DNA from: Bradyrhizobium sp. JYMT SZCCT0428
GTDB lineage: Bacteria > Pseudomonadota > Alphaproteobacteria > Rhizobiales > Xanthobacteraceae
NCBI RefSeq assembly: GCF_018131075.1
Contig: NZ_JAFCLS010000053.1
Coordinates: forward strand, 1 to 53,912
Length of the DNA: 53,912 nucleotides
Direction: 5' to 3'
The notes under the pieces are model-generated. The model searched no databases. It worked only from the letters and a program-made list of their open reading frames with translations, and had not been told where the DNA came from. A program made the position numbers and the translations under genes. Below, in pieces: positions 27,170-36,723 of this stretch (position 1 is its first letter; each line of letters opens with the position of its first letter).

Positions 27170-29170
27170 ATGGAAACACACGTCACCAACTCACCAGATG
27201 ATCCCGGGTTTTTCGTCCTGGAGATAATGCTTCGCCTGCTCGGCGTTGGCACTGACCCCGAACAGCTGCGACAAGCCGTCGGCCGCCAACCCGTCGGTAT
27301 CGAGGAAATGGTCAACTATGCCAGGACCATCGGTCTTGCCGCCCGCTGCTTGACGTCGAACTGGGCGCAGCTATCGAATCTTCCGTTGCCGGGAATCGCT
27401 GTGCAACGAAACCGAAGCTTTTTGGTACTCGGCAGGGTAACTGACGACATGGCGATCGTTCTAGTTCCTCGAGCGGCCCGGCCAGTGTTGATGACGCGAT
27501 CTGATTTCGAAGCGTTATGGGATGGCCGCCTGATACTAGTGAAGAAGCGCAGCGGCTTCGCCATTCGATGGCGGAGAATTGCAGCTACCTGGAGCCGACG
27601 GGCCGAAGGAGCCACCCGAACGATGGTCGAGCGGCTTCAAACGACTCTGCGAAGAGCCTCGACGCCGGGTACCGATAAAGCCAACCCGACGCAGGCAACC
27701 GCCGGCAGCACGGCGATCGTCGTCCTGGCCGACCATGCTCGCAAGATTGGGCGTGCGATCGTACCATCCAAACCTGCCGAGAATGGCTACCGCGCCCAGG
27801 AAATAGCCTTTCTGCCGGCAGCACTCGAAATCTTGGAAAGTCCACCCTCCCCACTTGGGCGCGCAATAGCGTTCAGCATCGTCGCGATCTTTGGCATCGC
27901 CCTGATCTGGGCGTGCCTTGGGACCGTCGATATCGTCGCCGTCGCCTCGGGAAAACTCATTCCAGGCAGCCGCACCAAGACCATCCAACCTTTCGAGACC
28001 GGCGTTGTGCGATCAATCGAGGTTCGTGATGGCCAATTAGTCAAAAGTGGCGATGTCCTCATGACGCTCGACACGACCATAAGCGACGCTGATCTCGGGC
28101 GCCTGAAGAGTGACTTGATGGCGGCCCGTTTCGACGTAGCGCGGCTGAAGGCAGCCCTCTCGGGGAAACGCGATCCGCTCGCGGCGTTTATTCCGCCCAA
28201 CGATGCTCCACCCAACCTTGTTGAGATGCATCGTCGATTCCTGATCAGTCAGATCGCGGAACAAAACGCCAAGCTTGGCGCCATTGACGGACAGGTGGCC
28301 CAAAAGGAAGCCGAGCGCACCACGTTCAAGGCCTCGATCGAGAAACTGCGAGCTACGCTTGTGCCCCTGCAGCAGCGGGTCGAAATTCGCCAGCAATTGT
28401 TTCAGAAGGAGCTGGGCTCCAAGCTCACCTACTTGAGCGAACTGCAGGAATTGGTCGGTCAACAACAGGAAATCCTCATCCAGCAAAGCCGGTCCAACGA
28501 GGCCGACGCCGCGATCTCGGTGCTGGCGGAGACACGCTCGAAAGCGGTAGCGGAATATGAGCGCGCCCTGCTCGAGGGCTTGGCCAAGGCAGAGGAAAAG
28601 GCAGCGGGCCTGGTTCAGGACGTGATCAAGGCCGAGCAGCGTACGAGCCTGCAGATTCTTAAGGCTCCCATCGATGGCACCGTGCAGCAACTCGCTGTCC
28701 ACACCATCGGCGGCGTGGTGACCCCTGCGCAGATGCTGATGCTGGTTGTCCCGACCGAAAGTCGGCTGGAGATCGAAGCCATGATTTCGAACCGAGACAT
28801 CGGCTTCGTCGAGGTCGGTCAGGACGCAGCGATCAAGATCGACACGTTCAATTTCACCCGATATGGCCTATTGCAGGGCAAGGTACTCGTCATTTCCCAG
28901 GACGCCATTACCCGCAACAAATCACAGGACAAGACAGGTGATGCTCCCGGAGGCGCACAGACAACCAGCAGCGAACCCAAGGGACAGGAGCTGGTCTATG
29001 CTGCGCGGATCTCGCTCGATCGAACCCAAATGGAAATTGAGAATAAACGTGTCAATCTTTCACCGGGAATGGCAGTCACTGTCGAAATCAAGAATGGATC
29101 GCGCAGCATCATAAGCTATCTGCTGTCCCCGCTGCTTCGATACAAACAGGAAAGCCTGAGGGAGAGATAG
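27170..29170 (+). CDS. HlyD-type membrane fusion protein with fused C39-like domain
   Basis: A 666-residue adaptor of unusual architecture. Residues 8-125 are a second C39-like domain that aligns without gaps to residues 10-127 of the neighbouring ABC protein (about 53 of 117 identical by hand), again with Pro replacing the Cys (DPGFFV). A linker of roughly 100 residues follows, then one membrane helix (about 233-255), a beta-barrel/lipoyl half (PFETGVVRSIEVRDGQLVKS), a long coiled-coil hairpin (about 330-500) and the returning lipoyl half (LKAPIDGTVQQLAVHTIGGV). Ordinary HlyD proteins are about 430-480 residues and start near the helix. The first 125 residues would lie in the cytoplasm, where they could bind the substrate. 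Confidence 0.9.
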   Translation: METHVTNSPDDPGFFVLEIMLRLLGVGTDPEQLRQAVGRQPVGIEEMVNYARTIGLAARCLTSNWAQLSNLPLPGIAVQRNRSFLVLGRVTDDMAIVLVPRAARPVLMTRSDFEALWDGRLILVKKRSGFAIRWRRIAATWSRRAEGATRTMVERLQTTLRRASTPGTDKANPTQATAGSTAIVVLADHARKIGRAIVPSKPAENGYRAQEIAFLPAALEILESPPSPLGRAIAFSIVAIFGIALIWACLGTVDIVAVASGKLIPGSRTKTIQPFETGVVRSIEVRDGQLVKSGDVLMTLDTTISDADLGRLKSDLMAARFDVARLKAALSGKRDPLAAFIPPNDAPPNLVEMHRRFLISQIAEQNAKLGAIDGQVAQKEAERTTFKASIEKLRATLVPLQQRVEIRQQLFQKELGSKLTYLSELQELVGQQQEILIQQSRSNEADAAISVLAETRSKAVAEYERALLEGLAKAEEKAAGLVQDVIKAEQRTSLQILKAPIDGTVQQLAVHTIGGVVTPAQMLMLVVPTESRLEIEAMISNRDIGFVEVGQDAAIKIDTFNFTRYGLLQGKVLVISQDAITRNKSQDKTGDAPGGAQTTSSEPKGQELVYAARISLDRTQMEIENKRVNLSPGMAVTVEIKNGSRSIISYLLSPLLRYKQESLRER

Positions 29171-29193
29171 GTCGTTGCCGACAGGTGTGTGAC

Positions 29194-30558
29194 TTACTGT
29201 GCCGATGCCGTCGGATCGACTGGCTGCAGCAGACCGGCTGTGCAAAGGGCCCCCAACGCTTCCTTGATCGTGGTCCAAGGCAGATTGGCTCGGGTAGCGA
29301 TGTCGAGCACCGAATTCTCGCCGTCGGACATGTTGAGCAACCAAAGCAGCGCCATCTGAAACTCCCCGGCAGCGAATCCGCCGATCGTGCTGTACAATCC
29401 GTAGTCGCCCAGCTTCGGTTCGCAGAATGGCTTCAAATTGAGATATTTTCGGTTGTGCTCGATAACGTCGATTGTCGTGAGCGCCTTCGCCAGCGAGTCA
29501 CCCAGCGAGTCGGCGCACACGAGATCGATATCGTCTGCGGAGGTGTGGTACTCGGGAAACTGTCCGTGAGGAGTACGCATGAAACACCCCACCGGAAGAT
29601 TAAGTCCGGGGGAGCAATATTGCCGCTCGTCATAGCCAAATGGAGAAAACGGCAGAATATCGAAAGCGGTTCCGCTTTGCTTCAGGACGTACATCCACGC
29701 ATTGTCGATTTCCGCGTTACCCTGCCGACTGAGCTTGTAGGTCGGGGACCCCGCATCCCCGACGCATGTCAGCACGAACCCGTGCTTGATCTTGCTCAAA
29801 TGGGATTGGCGAATTGCGGCCCAGGTAATCGAGCCAATGGTGCCCGGAATAAACAGGAATCGATACGAGTATCGCAAATCCATACTCTCAAGCCGCTTCG
29901 CGAGCGCGGTTGCGATGGCAATACCCGAAAGGTTATCATTGCAGAGCGACGGGTGACACACGTGGCAGGATATCAGCACCTCGTCGGGCGACCGGCCACG
30001 CAGCAGGAGCTCCCCATAGGTCAGATGCCCCGGCTCGAGCGACGAGTCGATGCAGACTTCGTAATCGTCTTCCGGCAGAGCGAGCAGCTGATTATGCGGC
30101 AGACAAAATCCCCAGGTCGGCTTGTAGTATGACGTGCGATAGGGAATCCAATCCGGCTGCTCGGGATCCGAAAACAGGTGTTCCTTGAGTTCAGAAAGAC
30201 CGAGGCGCGCGCGGACAGGAACACTGTACCCGACGACGTGCAAGTTGCTGGCACGAAAGTCGATGACACGTTCTCCGGCGCTGTTCTTTACATACGCATC
30301 CCGGATGTTCCATTCGAGTGGAACGGTCCAGTCAAAGACCCGCAAGCCGGACGGCACCTCGCAGATCGTGAGCGGGATATGCTCAAGAATCAAATTGAGG
30401 GTTTTTCGAACACCGTCGCCCGTGATGCTCCGGCATATCGGATAGAGCTCCGAAATGAACCGGTGCATCGACCGACCTTCGTCGTCGATGGATAGTTGTA
30501 TGTCGGTCGGCCGCCCGTCGGGCTTCCCGAAATCAGGGCTCCGGACCCCACCATGCAT
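29194..30558 (-). CDS. DUF4910 aminopeptidase-like protein of polysaccharide loci
   Basis: A 454-residue protein of the DUF4910 (M28-like) family found in capsule and EPS loci. Recognisable parts are LYPICRSITGDGVRKTL near the start, a domain with GYSVPVRA, then the metal-binding-like ISCHVCHPSLCNDNLSGIAI and GSITWAA, and a winged-helix C-terminus (LDIATRANLPWTTIKEALGA). Its role in sugar or polymer modification is not established. It starts 46 bases after the C-methyltransferase on the same strand, so RmlC-like epimerase, methyltransferase and this gene probably form one operon. Confidence 0.8.
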   Translation of the reverse strand: MHGGVRSPDFGKPDGRPTDIQLSIDDEGRSMHRFISELYPICRSITGDGVRKTLNLILEHIPLTICEVPSGLRVFDWTVPLEWNIRDAYVKNSAGERVIDFRASNLHVVGYSVPVRARLGLSELKEHLFSDPEQPDWIPYRTSYYKPTWGFCLPHNQLLALPEDDYEVCIDSSLEPGHLTYGELLLRGRSPDEVLISCHVCHPSLCNDNLSGIAIATALAKRLESMDLRYSYRFLFIPGTIGSITWAAIRQSHLSKIKHGFVLTCVGDAGSPTYKLSRQGNAEIDNAWMYVLKQSGTAFDILPFSPFGYDERQYCSPGLNLPVGCFMRTPHGQFPEYHTSADDIDLVCADSLGDSLAKALTTIDVIEHNRKYLNLKPFCEPKLGDYGLYSTIGGFAAGEFQMALLWLLNMSDGENSVLDIATRANLPWTTIKEALGALCTAGLLQPVDPTASAQ

Positions 30559-30604
30559 CGCCTGACCTCGCTGTTAGACACCCCCGGGACCTGATAAAAT
30601 CGGA

Positions 30605-31897
30605 TTACTGGATAATCTGCGGCTCCGGAATCGGCACTACGAACTGGGCACCCCAGGCGCGGGCGAACGATAGTTGGTTGATAATCTCATCTTTGAGATT
30701 CCAGGGCAAAATGAGGATGTAATCGGGTTTGGTCACGTTGATTCGCTCCGGCTCAAAGATCGGAATGTGGGTCCCCGGCAAAAATCGTCCCTGTTTGTGC
30801 GGGCTGAGGTCAACCGTGTACTCAACAAGATCCGGAGTGATGCCGCAATAATTCAACAGCGTATTACCTTTGGCAGGAGCTCCATATCCGACGACACGCT
30901 TCCCAGCCTGCTTCGCGCTTATCAAGAACTCTATTAGCTTCTGCCGCGTCCGCATCGCACGCTCTTCAAAGGCAAGATACCCACCGAGGTCGGCGAATCC
31001 GGCGGCTATTTCACGTTCCTGAAGCTCTCTGACGCGCTCCGAAATCGGTTGACGCCCGCTAGCGTCATGCTGCGCAAAAATGCGCAGCGAACCGCCATGC
31101 GTCGGCACTTCCTCGACATCGAACAACGTCAATCCGTGCGCTGCGAAGATCTTCTCGACGGTGAGGAAAGAAAAGTACGAAAAGTGCTCATGATAGATCG
31201 TGTCGATTTGACACTCGGCACACAGCTTCATCAGATGGGGGAATTCCATGGTAATGACGCCCCGATCAGCCAGCAGTATCTTCAATCCCTTGACGAAATC
31301 GTTCAGGTTTGGAACGTGAGCAAGCACGTTGTTACCAATGAGAAGATTGGCGCGCAGCCCCTCCCTGCGCAAAGTACGCGCAGTAGCTTCGCCAAAGAAG
31401 TCGGCACGTGTTGGGATCCCCCTGGAACGAGCTACCATGGCAACGTTGCGCGCCGGCTCTATGCCCAGCACCGGAACTCCCCGGTCAACGAAGTACTGCA
31501 GCAGATACCCGTCGTTACTTGCGACCTCGACGACTTTGCTCTGGGGCCCGATCCCGAAGCGCTCGATCATTGCACCTACGTAGGTCTTTGCATGGCGGAG
31601 CCACGACTCGCTATAGGAAGAGAAGTAGGCATAGTCACCGAAAATATTCTCCGGGCTCTCCCATTCCTCGAGTTGAACCAGAAAACAATCGCTGCAAACA
31701 AAGACTCGCAACGGAAATTTCGGCTCGTGCCCCTTGAGATCCTCCTCCTTCAGGTACGAATTCGCGAGTGGCGAAAGGCCAAGGTCGAGAAAGACGTGAT
31801 CCAGTTCAGATCCGCAGAACCGGCATCCGCTGTGGTCACGCTGAACGCTCGTGGCCGAAGCGCCAAGTGATTGGACGACGGGCTCATGGCTCAGCAT
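30605..31897 (-). CDS. SAM-dependent sugar C-methyltransferase
   Basis: A 430-residue methyltransferase of the NDP-hexose C-methyltransferase type. An N-terminal zinc domain has C25/C28 (CRFC) and C68/C71 (CSDC). The SAM domain has VVEVASNDGYLLQYF (122-136) and NVLAHVPNLNDFV. The C-terminal domain has VVGYGAPAKGNTLLNYCGI, the family's second signature. It transfers methyl from SAM to carbon of a 4-keto-deoxysugar nucleotide. The ATG at 31897 has GAGGAG six bases upstream; the longer in-frame start is less likely. It groups with the RmlC-like epimerase. Confidence 0.9.
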   Translation of the reverse strand: MLSHEPVVQSLGASATSVQRDHSGCRFCGSELDHVFLDLGLSPLANSYLKEEDLKGHEPKFPLRVFVCSDCFLVQLEEWESPENIFGDYAYFSSYSESWLRHAKTYVGAMIERFGIGPQSKVVEVASNDGYLLQYFVDRGVPVLGIEPARNVAMVARSRGIPTRADFFGEATARTLRREGLRANLLIGNNVLAHVPNLNDFVKGLKILLADRGVITMEFPHLMKLCAECQIDTIYHEHFSYFSFLTVEKIFAAHGLTLFDVEEVPTHGGSLRIFAQHDASGRQPISERVRELQEREIAAGFADLGGYLAFEERAMRTRQKLIEFLISAKQAGKRVVGYGAPAKGNTLLNYCGITPDLVEYTVDLSPHKQGRFLPGTHIPIFEPERINVTKPDYILILPWNLKDEIINQLSFARAWGAQFVVPIPEPQIIQ

Positions 31898-32103
31898 TAG
31901 CGGCTCCTCTTCTGCAAAATGGCGCTTCAATGGATTACATTCGACTGATCGACTCTATCTCTCGCCGCGACGGTCCACTTGACAGACGTCAAGTCAGCCT
32001 GACTGCGGCAGACTTTATGCCGATAGAATCGCAACCACATAGAATCGCAACCACGCCGCGGCCGCCAATGCTGGGTGGCGGCAACTCGCTCGCGAGAAAT
32101 ACG

Positions 32104-32685
32104 TCAACCGTACGCGGCCTCATTGAAGCTCATGCGCGATTTTAGCTGGCGTTCGATCTCGACGATCGGCTTCCATGCTGTGTCACGCTCCGAGATAACG
32201 TGCACGGCGAGTGGCCACTCCACCCCAAGCATAGGGTCGTCGTATCGAAGTCCGCCTTCGGCATTCGGCGCGTGTGATGCGCCGATGAGATAGCTCAGCT
32301 CGGTGTTTTCCTCGAGCGTGACAAAGCCATGGGCGAAGCGCTTGGGTATATAAAGGCCCCTCCCGTTCTCGGCCGACAGATGAACCGACAGGTGCTCCAA
32401 ATAGGTGGATGACTCGGGACGAAGGTCGACAATGACGTCAAATACGGCGCCCTTCACGCAGCGAACGTACTTTGTTTCGGCTGCCGGAGGGTACTGGAAG
32501 TGAAGGCCGCGTAATGTACCACGTTTTGCGTTGAAGCTGAGACTTGCCTGCGCAACCGAGAAATTCAGTCCGTACGCAGAAAATTCGTCTCCGCAGAATA
32601 CACGGGCAAAGTGACCGCGGTTGTCTTCTCGTCGATCAATGTCGACAGTGTAGGCGCCTGCAAGCCTGGTTTCGACGAAAATCAT
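32104..32685 (-). CDS. rfbC: dTDP-4-dehydrorhamnose 3,5-epimerase-like protein
   Basis: A 193-residue RmlC-type cupin epimerase. Catalytic residues are in place: H62 in RGLHFQ, Y132 in LSYLIG and D168 in ISERDTAW. YIPKRFAHGF carries the other conserved histidine. The family epimerises 4-keto-6-deoxy sugar nucleotides at C3 and C5. No RmlA, RmlB or RmlD is in the window, and the accompanying pyrophosphorylase is a CDP type, so the real substrate may be a CDP-sugar. The ATG at 32685 follows GAGAAGA. It precedes the C-methyltransferase by 206 bases. Confidence 0.85.
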   Translation of the reverse strand: MIFVETRLAGAYTVDIDRREDNRGHFARVFCGDEFSAYGLNFSVAQASLSFNAKRGTLRGLHFQYPPAAETKYVRCVKGAVFDVIVDLRPESSTYLEHLSVHLSAENGRGLYIPKRFAHGFVTLEENTELSYLIGASHAPNAEGGLRYDDPMLGVEWPLAVHVISERDTAWKPIVEIERQLKSRMSFNEAAYG

Positions 32686-32902
32686 TCTTCTCGAACCCGT
32701 TCTTTCGCAAAATCCCGATCAAGCAACCGCTCAATGATCGATGGGCCGTCCGTGCCATTTCGGCCCTGGTGTGCGGGGCGAGCCGAAGGGCTGAGCCTAT
32801 GGAATCGAAAAGCTCATAATTTGAGATCGATCAAGTTTGTTTCGACGGCCAAGCAAACCCGGCGTGGGGTCGGACTGCGGAACTATTGGCGCGGCAAATC
32901 TC

Positions 32903-33091
32903 TCAGAAGAAGACGAACTGACACGCGTACACCGCTGCCCGGAACAACAGGTAGATCCACGCCAATGTGCAACCGAGAGCGAACGCGACGACAAGAACCG
33001 CCCAATCGACCCTTCGCCTTCCATTTACTTTCGCAGCGGCTACGTCAGCAGACTGACTATACTGCGGCGCTAGCTCTTCCATCTGAGACAT
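32903..33091 (-). CDS. Small membrane protein of unknown function
   Basis: A 62-residue protein with one strong membrane segment, VDWAVLVVAFALGCTLAWIY, flanked by Arg residues, and a short hydrophobic end. AGGAG lies seven bases before the ATG at 33091. It lies inside the EPS locus but has no known family. A role as a small subunit of the polymer machinery is speculative. Confidence 0.6.
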   Translation of the reverse strand: MSQMEELAPQYSQSADVAAAKVNGRRRVDWAVLVVAFALGCTLAWIYLLFRAAVYACQFVFF

Positions 33092-33477
33092 TCAACCGCT
33101 CCTGGCCTGACGGGAGCGTGCAATCTAATTTGTCGGCAGCGATGCCAATCTGAGAATGGTCAATAACGAAAATTAGATTTGCAAATTGGTGGTCGAGCGC
33201 AGGATGCGAGCCACCTGGTTGGCCGTCCGGGCACCTCCACTCCCCTGCGCGGTATGTCCCCTGAGGAGGTGCCAGGCGAATGCCCGAAATTGTCGATGTT
33301 GCGACATGCGAATTCTGGCAGGCAAGCATGTCTAAAGGAGAATACTCTGACGTCAGGCGCACTGTGCCATGACTGTCCAAATGGCTTAGAGCGATTGACG
33401 ATCGTTGCTTGCTGGTAATTTTTTTTGCGCGGTGCTTTGCGGCGAACCGCGTCGGTTCTTGCCGCGGGCGGAAACCG
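33092..33477. other. Gene-free stretch
   Basis: Upstream region of the small membrane gene. A run of eight T residues lies at about 33419, without a convincing stem before it. No other feature seen. Confidence 0.45.
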
Positions 33478-33666
33478 CTATAATGTCTCGGAGTTAGCTT
33501 GAGGACCCTCAGTGCGCGCCAGGAAATAATGCACCTTTCCTAGGCACTCCTCGCCTGTCAAGCGATCGATTCTGCGAGCTCGCCGCCACTCCTTCTCCAG
33601 CAGCACGGCGGCCCATAGCATATGAGCCAAAACCCATAACGCAAACAGGTGCTGCAACCAAAGCAT
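33478..33666 (-). CDS. Putative small membrane protein
   Basis: A possible 62-residue protein (MLWLQHLFALWVLAHMLWAA at its N-terminus forms a membrane helix, followed by a basic tail ending PQANSETL). The ribosome site is weak and no family is known. Included because the hydrophobic helix and its basic flank look coding. Confidence 0.4.
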   Translation of the reverse strand: MLWLQHLFALWVLAHMLWAAVLLEKEWRRARRIDRLTGEECLGKVHYFLARTEGPQANSETL

Positions 33667-34169
33667 GGCATTCAATCCCGAGAGGAGACTAACGATCCGC
33701 GACCTTACGATGACATTCGCGCGAGCCGAGTACGCTCTTCGCGCGTGCGTTGGTTTAGGTCACTCGGAACCAGCGCGTGACGCAATGCAGCACAACTTGC
33801 GTTAAGAAACTCTCTATCTCGAACACCAAGATCCCCGGCAGGCTTCGCCGCCAGGATGATGTGTTCGCCGGACTCGGATTTTCGTCTCCACCGCGCGCGG
33901 CTCAATGCGTCACGTTTAGGCGGAAGGCAAGCGTGCCGCTGCTAACGCCCATGCGTTGATCTGTCAACCAGCGAATCGAGGTGGTACAGCCTTTTCGGAA
34001 ACGAGTGTCGCGGCCTCGCAGACATTGTGCGACGCAGCGTTTCGTGGCCGTTTTGGCCAAGGCCCTAACCTAGGGGCCGTTGCCGCTCTGACCACAGCGG
34101 CCGCGGGCATAGAAGGGCGGCGACGCTGCCTCGCCGCTCCGCGCGGCGCATACGAGACAGCCCACTACA
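33667..34169. other. Gene-free stretch downstream of the sugar transferase
   Basis: About 500 bases with no supported gene, RNA or repeat. A terminator for the transferase operon would be expected here, but I see no clear hairpin plus T run. Confidence 0.4.
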
Positions 34170-35636
34170 TCAGTAAGCGTCACGCGACTTCAGAACGCGG
34201 ACAACCGTTACAAGCAGAATACGAATATCAAGCCAGAGCGACCAGTACTCAATATACCAGAGGTCGCTTTCAACACGCTGCTTCATCATTCCTATTTCGG
34301 GCGTCTCGCCGCGGAATCCGTTGACCTGCGCCCAACCGGTGATGCCAGGCTTCATCTTGTGACGAACCGCGTAAGTTGCAATCAGTCGATCATATTCATT
34401 GTCGTGCGCAAGCGCATGAGGACGCGGGCCGACCAATGACATGTCACCACGTAGGACGTTGAGCAACTGCGGGACTTCATCGATGCTGAGTTTTCGTAGG
34501 AGCCGGCCGAGTTGGGTTATGCGTTTGTCGTTTCTCGTGGCCTGAACGATGACCGGGCCGTCATCCATGGTCGACATTGTCCTGAACTTGTAGATCCTGA
34601 ACGGCCGGCCATTAAAACCAACCCGCGCCTGAAGGAACATCGCTGGCCCATGCGACTCCAGACGTATGGCCAGGGCGATCACCGCAAAAAAAGGCGCCAG
34701 AAGCACCAGGGACACCGCAGCCAACAATTTATCCATAGCTTGCTTCAAATTGCGTTGCGCTGCACTAAGAGGCGCGCGCTGCAGCTGAACTGCCGTAGTC
34801 GGACCCAGTTCGTACAGTGGGCGATCGAGCACACGGCCAATAATCGTATCCGGTACCAGGCTGACCGGGATCGGCAGCACTCGCAGTTCACTTTCGACCG
34901 CAAAAATGACGTTGGACAAGCTCCACGGAACGGCGACGATGACTTCGTCAACTTCCGTTTCCCGGACGAGGCGGATGACTTCCCGCATACACGCCTTCAA
35001 TGCGTCCTCCGAGGCAATTCCGTCTTGGCTGACGGGCAACGTGAAGACGCCCACTACGGCGTAGCCATACTCTTTCAGGCTGGATAGTGCATCGTTAGCA
35101 GCAAGCTCCTGAGGTAATCCGACCAGAACTACCCGGTTAGGCTTCAGGGCGCCTGACGAGATGACAAGAGCACAAGCTCGCGCAACGCCAAGCCGCATGG
35201 CCGCGGTGAGGAGAAGACCACCGGCCAAGAACAACAGCATCCCGCCGCGCGAGAATGCAGCTCCGATCTTGAGCAAGAACACAAGGGCTGCGAGAAATAC
35301 AAACACCATCAGCCAGATCAGAGCGGATCTTCCAATCTGCCATCTGATCCGAAGCAGGTTCTGCGCCCGGTAGAGTTGGGCTGCGTGGGCAAATGTCGAA
35401 TAAAGTGTCGCGACGGCGATCGCCGGACCAAGATGCCGTTCTGGTCCGCCGCCGCCCCCAAGGAATAACAAGTCGTACACGGTGCCCGCCACGACGCCCA
35501 ACAGAACGATCCACGTCAGGTCAAATACCGCAACCAGCGGAGATACGACACCGAGCGAGATCGGTACTGCAAACTGGTCGCGAGACTTTGAGCGAGCCAG
35601 ATCGGCTATGATGTTCGTGTCGTGTGCTAGAGCCAT
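34170..35636 (-). CDS. Undecaprenyl-phosphate sugar phosphotransferase (WcaJ/ExoY type)
   Basis: A 488-residue initiating transferase that moves a sugar-1-phosphate (glucose or galactose) onto undecaprenyl phosphate, the first step of EPS repeat-unit synthesis. Four or five membrane helices and a Rossmann-like domain (VVLVGLPQELAANDAL) precede the membrane hairpin LAAVSLVLLAPFFAVIALAI and the catalytic domain: YKFRTMSTMDDGP, LRKLSIDEVPQLLNVLRGDM, LVGPRPHAL and MKPGITGWAQVNGFRGET. These are the bacterial sugar transferase motifs. AGGGGAGGG lies before the ATG at 35636. The Crp/Fnr gene ends 45 bases upstream on the same strand, so the two probably share a transcript. Confidence 0.93.
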   Translation of the reverse strand: MALAHDTNIIADLARSKSRDQFAVPISLGVVSPLVAVFDLTWIVLLGVVAGTVYDLLFLGGGGGPERHLGPAIAVATLYSTFAHAAQLYRAQNLLRIRWQIGRSALIWLMVFVFLAALVFLLKIGAAFSRGGMLLFLAGGLLLTAAMRLGVARACALVISSGALKPNRVVLVGLPQELAANDALSSLKEYGYAVVGVFTLPVSQDGIASEDALKACMREVIRLVRETEVDEVIVAVPWSLSNVIFAVESELRVLPIPVSLVPDTIIGRVLDRPLYELGPTTAVQLQRAPLSAAQRNLKQAMDKLLAAVSLVLLAPFFAVIALAIRLESHGPAMFLQARVGFNGRPFRIYKFRTMSTMDDGPVIVQATRNDKRITQLGRLLRKLSIDEVPQLLNVLRGDMSLVGPRPHALAHDNEYDRLIATYAVRHKMKPGITGWAQVNGFRGETPEIGMMKQRVESDLWYIEYWSLWLDIRILLVTVVRVLKSRDAY

Positions 35637-35681
35637 TTCCCTCCCCTGAGCGATATCGCCAAGGACGATTCCTGTTGCGGG

Positions 35682-36338
35682 TCAATCACCGGCGACGCGC
35701 TGCAGGCCCGGCAAATTAATAAACCGGATGGTCTTGCGGTTCGGCAGATCAATGAGCTTTTTCACCTTGAACTCCGCGAGCGTGCGGCAGACGGTTTCGA
35801 GCGACGTACCCAGGTGATCCGCAATATCGGCGCGCGGAAGCAGGAGCACGGAAGCGAGGGGACGCTTGGGGTCTTCGGGCAAGTGCTGCCGAATTCGCAG
35901 GAGAAACTGTGCAATTCTGGCAACGCTGTTCTTCTGGCTCATGGTGACCAGCAAAGACAGGGTCTCGGCTAGAACCTGGTGAGTACCGCAGGGCTCACTC
36001 TGCTGACAGATCGCGGAAACGGTGGAACGCAAAACCCTGCAATTCGTAACTGCTTCGGCTGTAAAATGTTGGCAAGAAGCCTGGGAGGGCATCACGACAT
36101 CGCCCGGCCAATAGAAAGCCAGAATCTGCCGGTTACCATTCTCGAGGAGCCGAACGGCCCGGACCACACCCTCGACGATTTCGATTTTCTGGGCTTCGTG
36201 TTCACCTTCCCAGAACAGGGCGCGGCCGCGTGGAACAATTGATGCTGTCAAATATCGACGGTTTTCAACCAATTCTTTTCGGGGCAAGCCGTATGGAAGC
36301 GGCGCAGCCCCACAAGTGCCGATCTGTGGAATACCCAT
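35682..36338 (-). CDS. Crp/Fnr family transcriptional regulator
   Basis: A 218-residue regulator. The cyclic-nucleotide-binding-like barrel (about 30-130) lacks an obvious cAMP phosphate-binding motif; the helix-turn-helix is RADIADHLGTSLETVCRTLA, with E and R at the DNA-contact positions typical of FNR/FixK. Cysteines (SCQHF, TNCRVL, ICQQSEPCG) are not in the N-terminal FNR cluster. It is placed ahead of the initiating sugar transferase and probably controls it. The ligand is unknown; redox or oxygen is a guess from the family. Confidence 0.85.
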   Translation of the reverse strand: MGIPQIGTCGAAPLPYGLPRKELVENRRYLTASIVPRGRALFWEGEHEAQKIEIVEGVVRAVRLLENGNRQILAFYWPGDVVMPSQASCQHFTAEAVTNCRVLRSTVSAICQQSEPCGTHQVLAETLSLLVTMSQKNSVARIAQFLLRIRQHLPEDPKRPLASVLLLPRADIADHLGTSLETVCRTLAEFKVKKLIDLPNRKTIRFINLPGLQRVAGD

Positions 36339-36550
36339 TTTACCTAACCCTCACTACTCCCGGCGAAGTAGAGGGTTGCATGTGGAAAGATTTAATCAAA
36401 TTCAGCTTGGTGCACTAGATTTCCGGGTTCCAACTAGGCCGTTCGACCTAGGCTGGCAGGCGGCAAAACTATTCGTTCAGTTCTCAATTGAGGAAATCTG
36501 CACAAGAAAATCGCTGGCTGCATTCGTCCGCGGCTTTTGTCCGCAAATAT

Positions 36551-36573
36551 TTTGTGCGCTACGAGCGCACAAA
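36551..36573. promoter_or_regulatory. Perfect 10-bp inverted repeat
   Basis: TTTGTGCGCT, loop ACG, AGCGCACAAA: a perfect dyad in the crp/fnr-wzx intergenic region. It could be an operator or, less likely without a T run, a terminator. Confidence 0.65.
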
Positions 36574-36613
36574 CGGCCGAGCCTACGAGGCCTTACATAA
36601 ATTATTCATAAAA

Positions 36614-36635
36614 GGTCTCACACAAATGTGAGGCC
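36614..36635. promoter_or_regulatory. Second inverted repeat, 9-bp stem
   Basis: GGTCTCACA, loop CAAA, TGTGAGGCC, with one G-U pair possible. It lies 89 bases before the wzx start, so probably in its leader. Operator or RNA hairpin. Confidence 0.55.
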
Positions 36636-36723
36636 GATTTAGTTCGGCATCGCAGCCAAACAAGGGCAACGCTCAACTCCGAAGGGATTTTTTGTGGTCG
36701 AGTTCCTCAACTGAGGAGCGGCC

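Larger units (their letters stand above)
36339..36723. promoter_or_regulatory. Divergent promoter region between crp/fnr and wzx
   Basis: 385 bases between the outward-facing regulator and flippase genes. Contains two inverted repeats, at 36551-36573 and 36614-36635, annotated separately. The region is otherwise without genes. Confidence 0.55.

Noticed and set aside
29185..30132. 315-codon open frame on the + strand
   Set aside because: Antisense to the DUF4910 gene.
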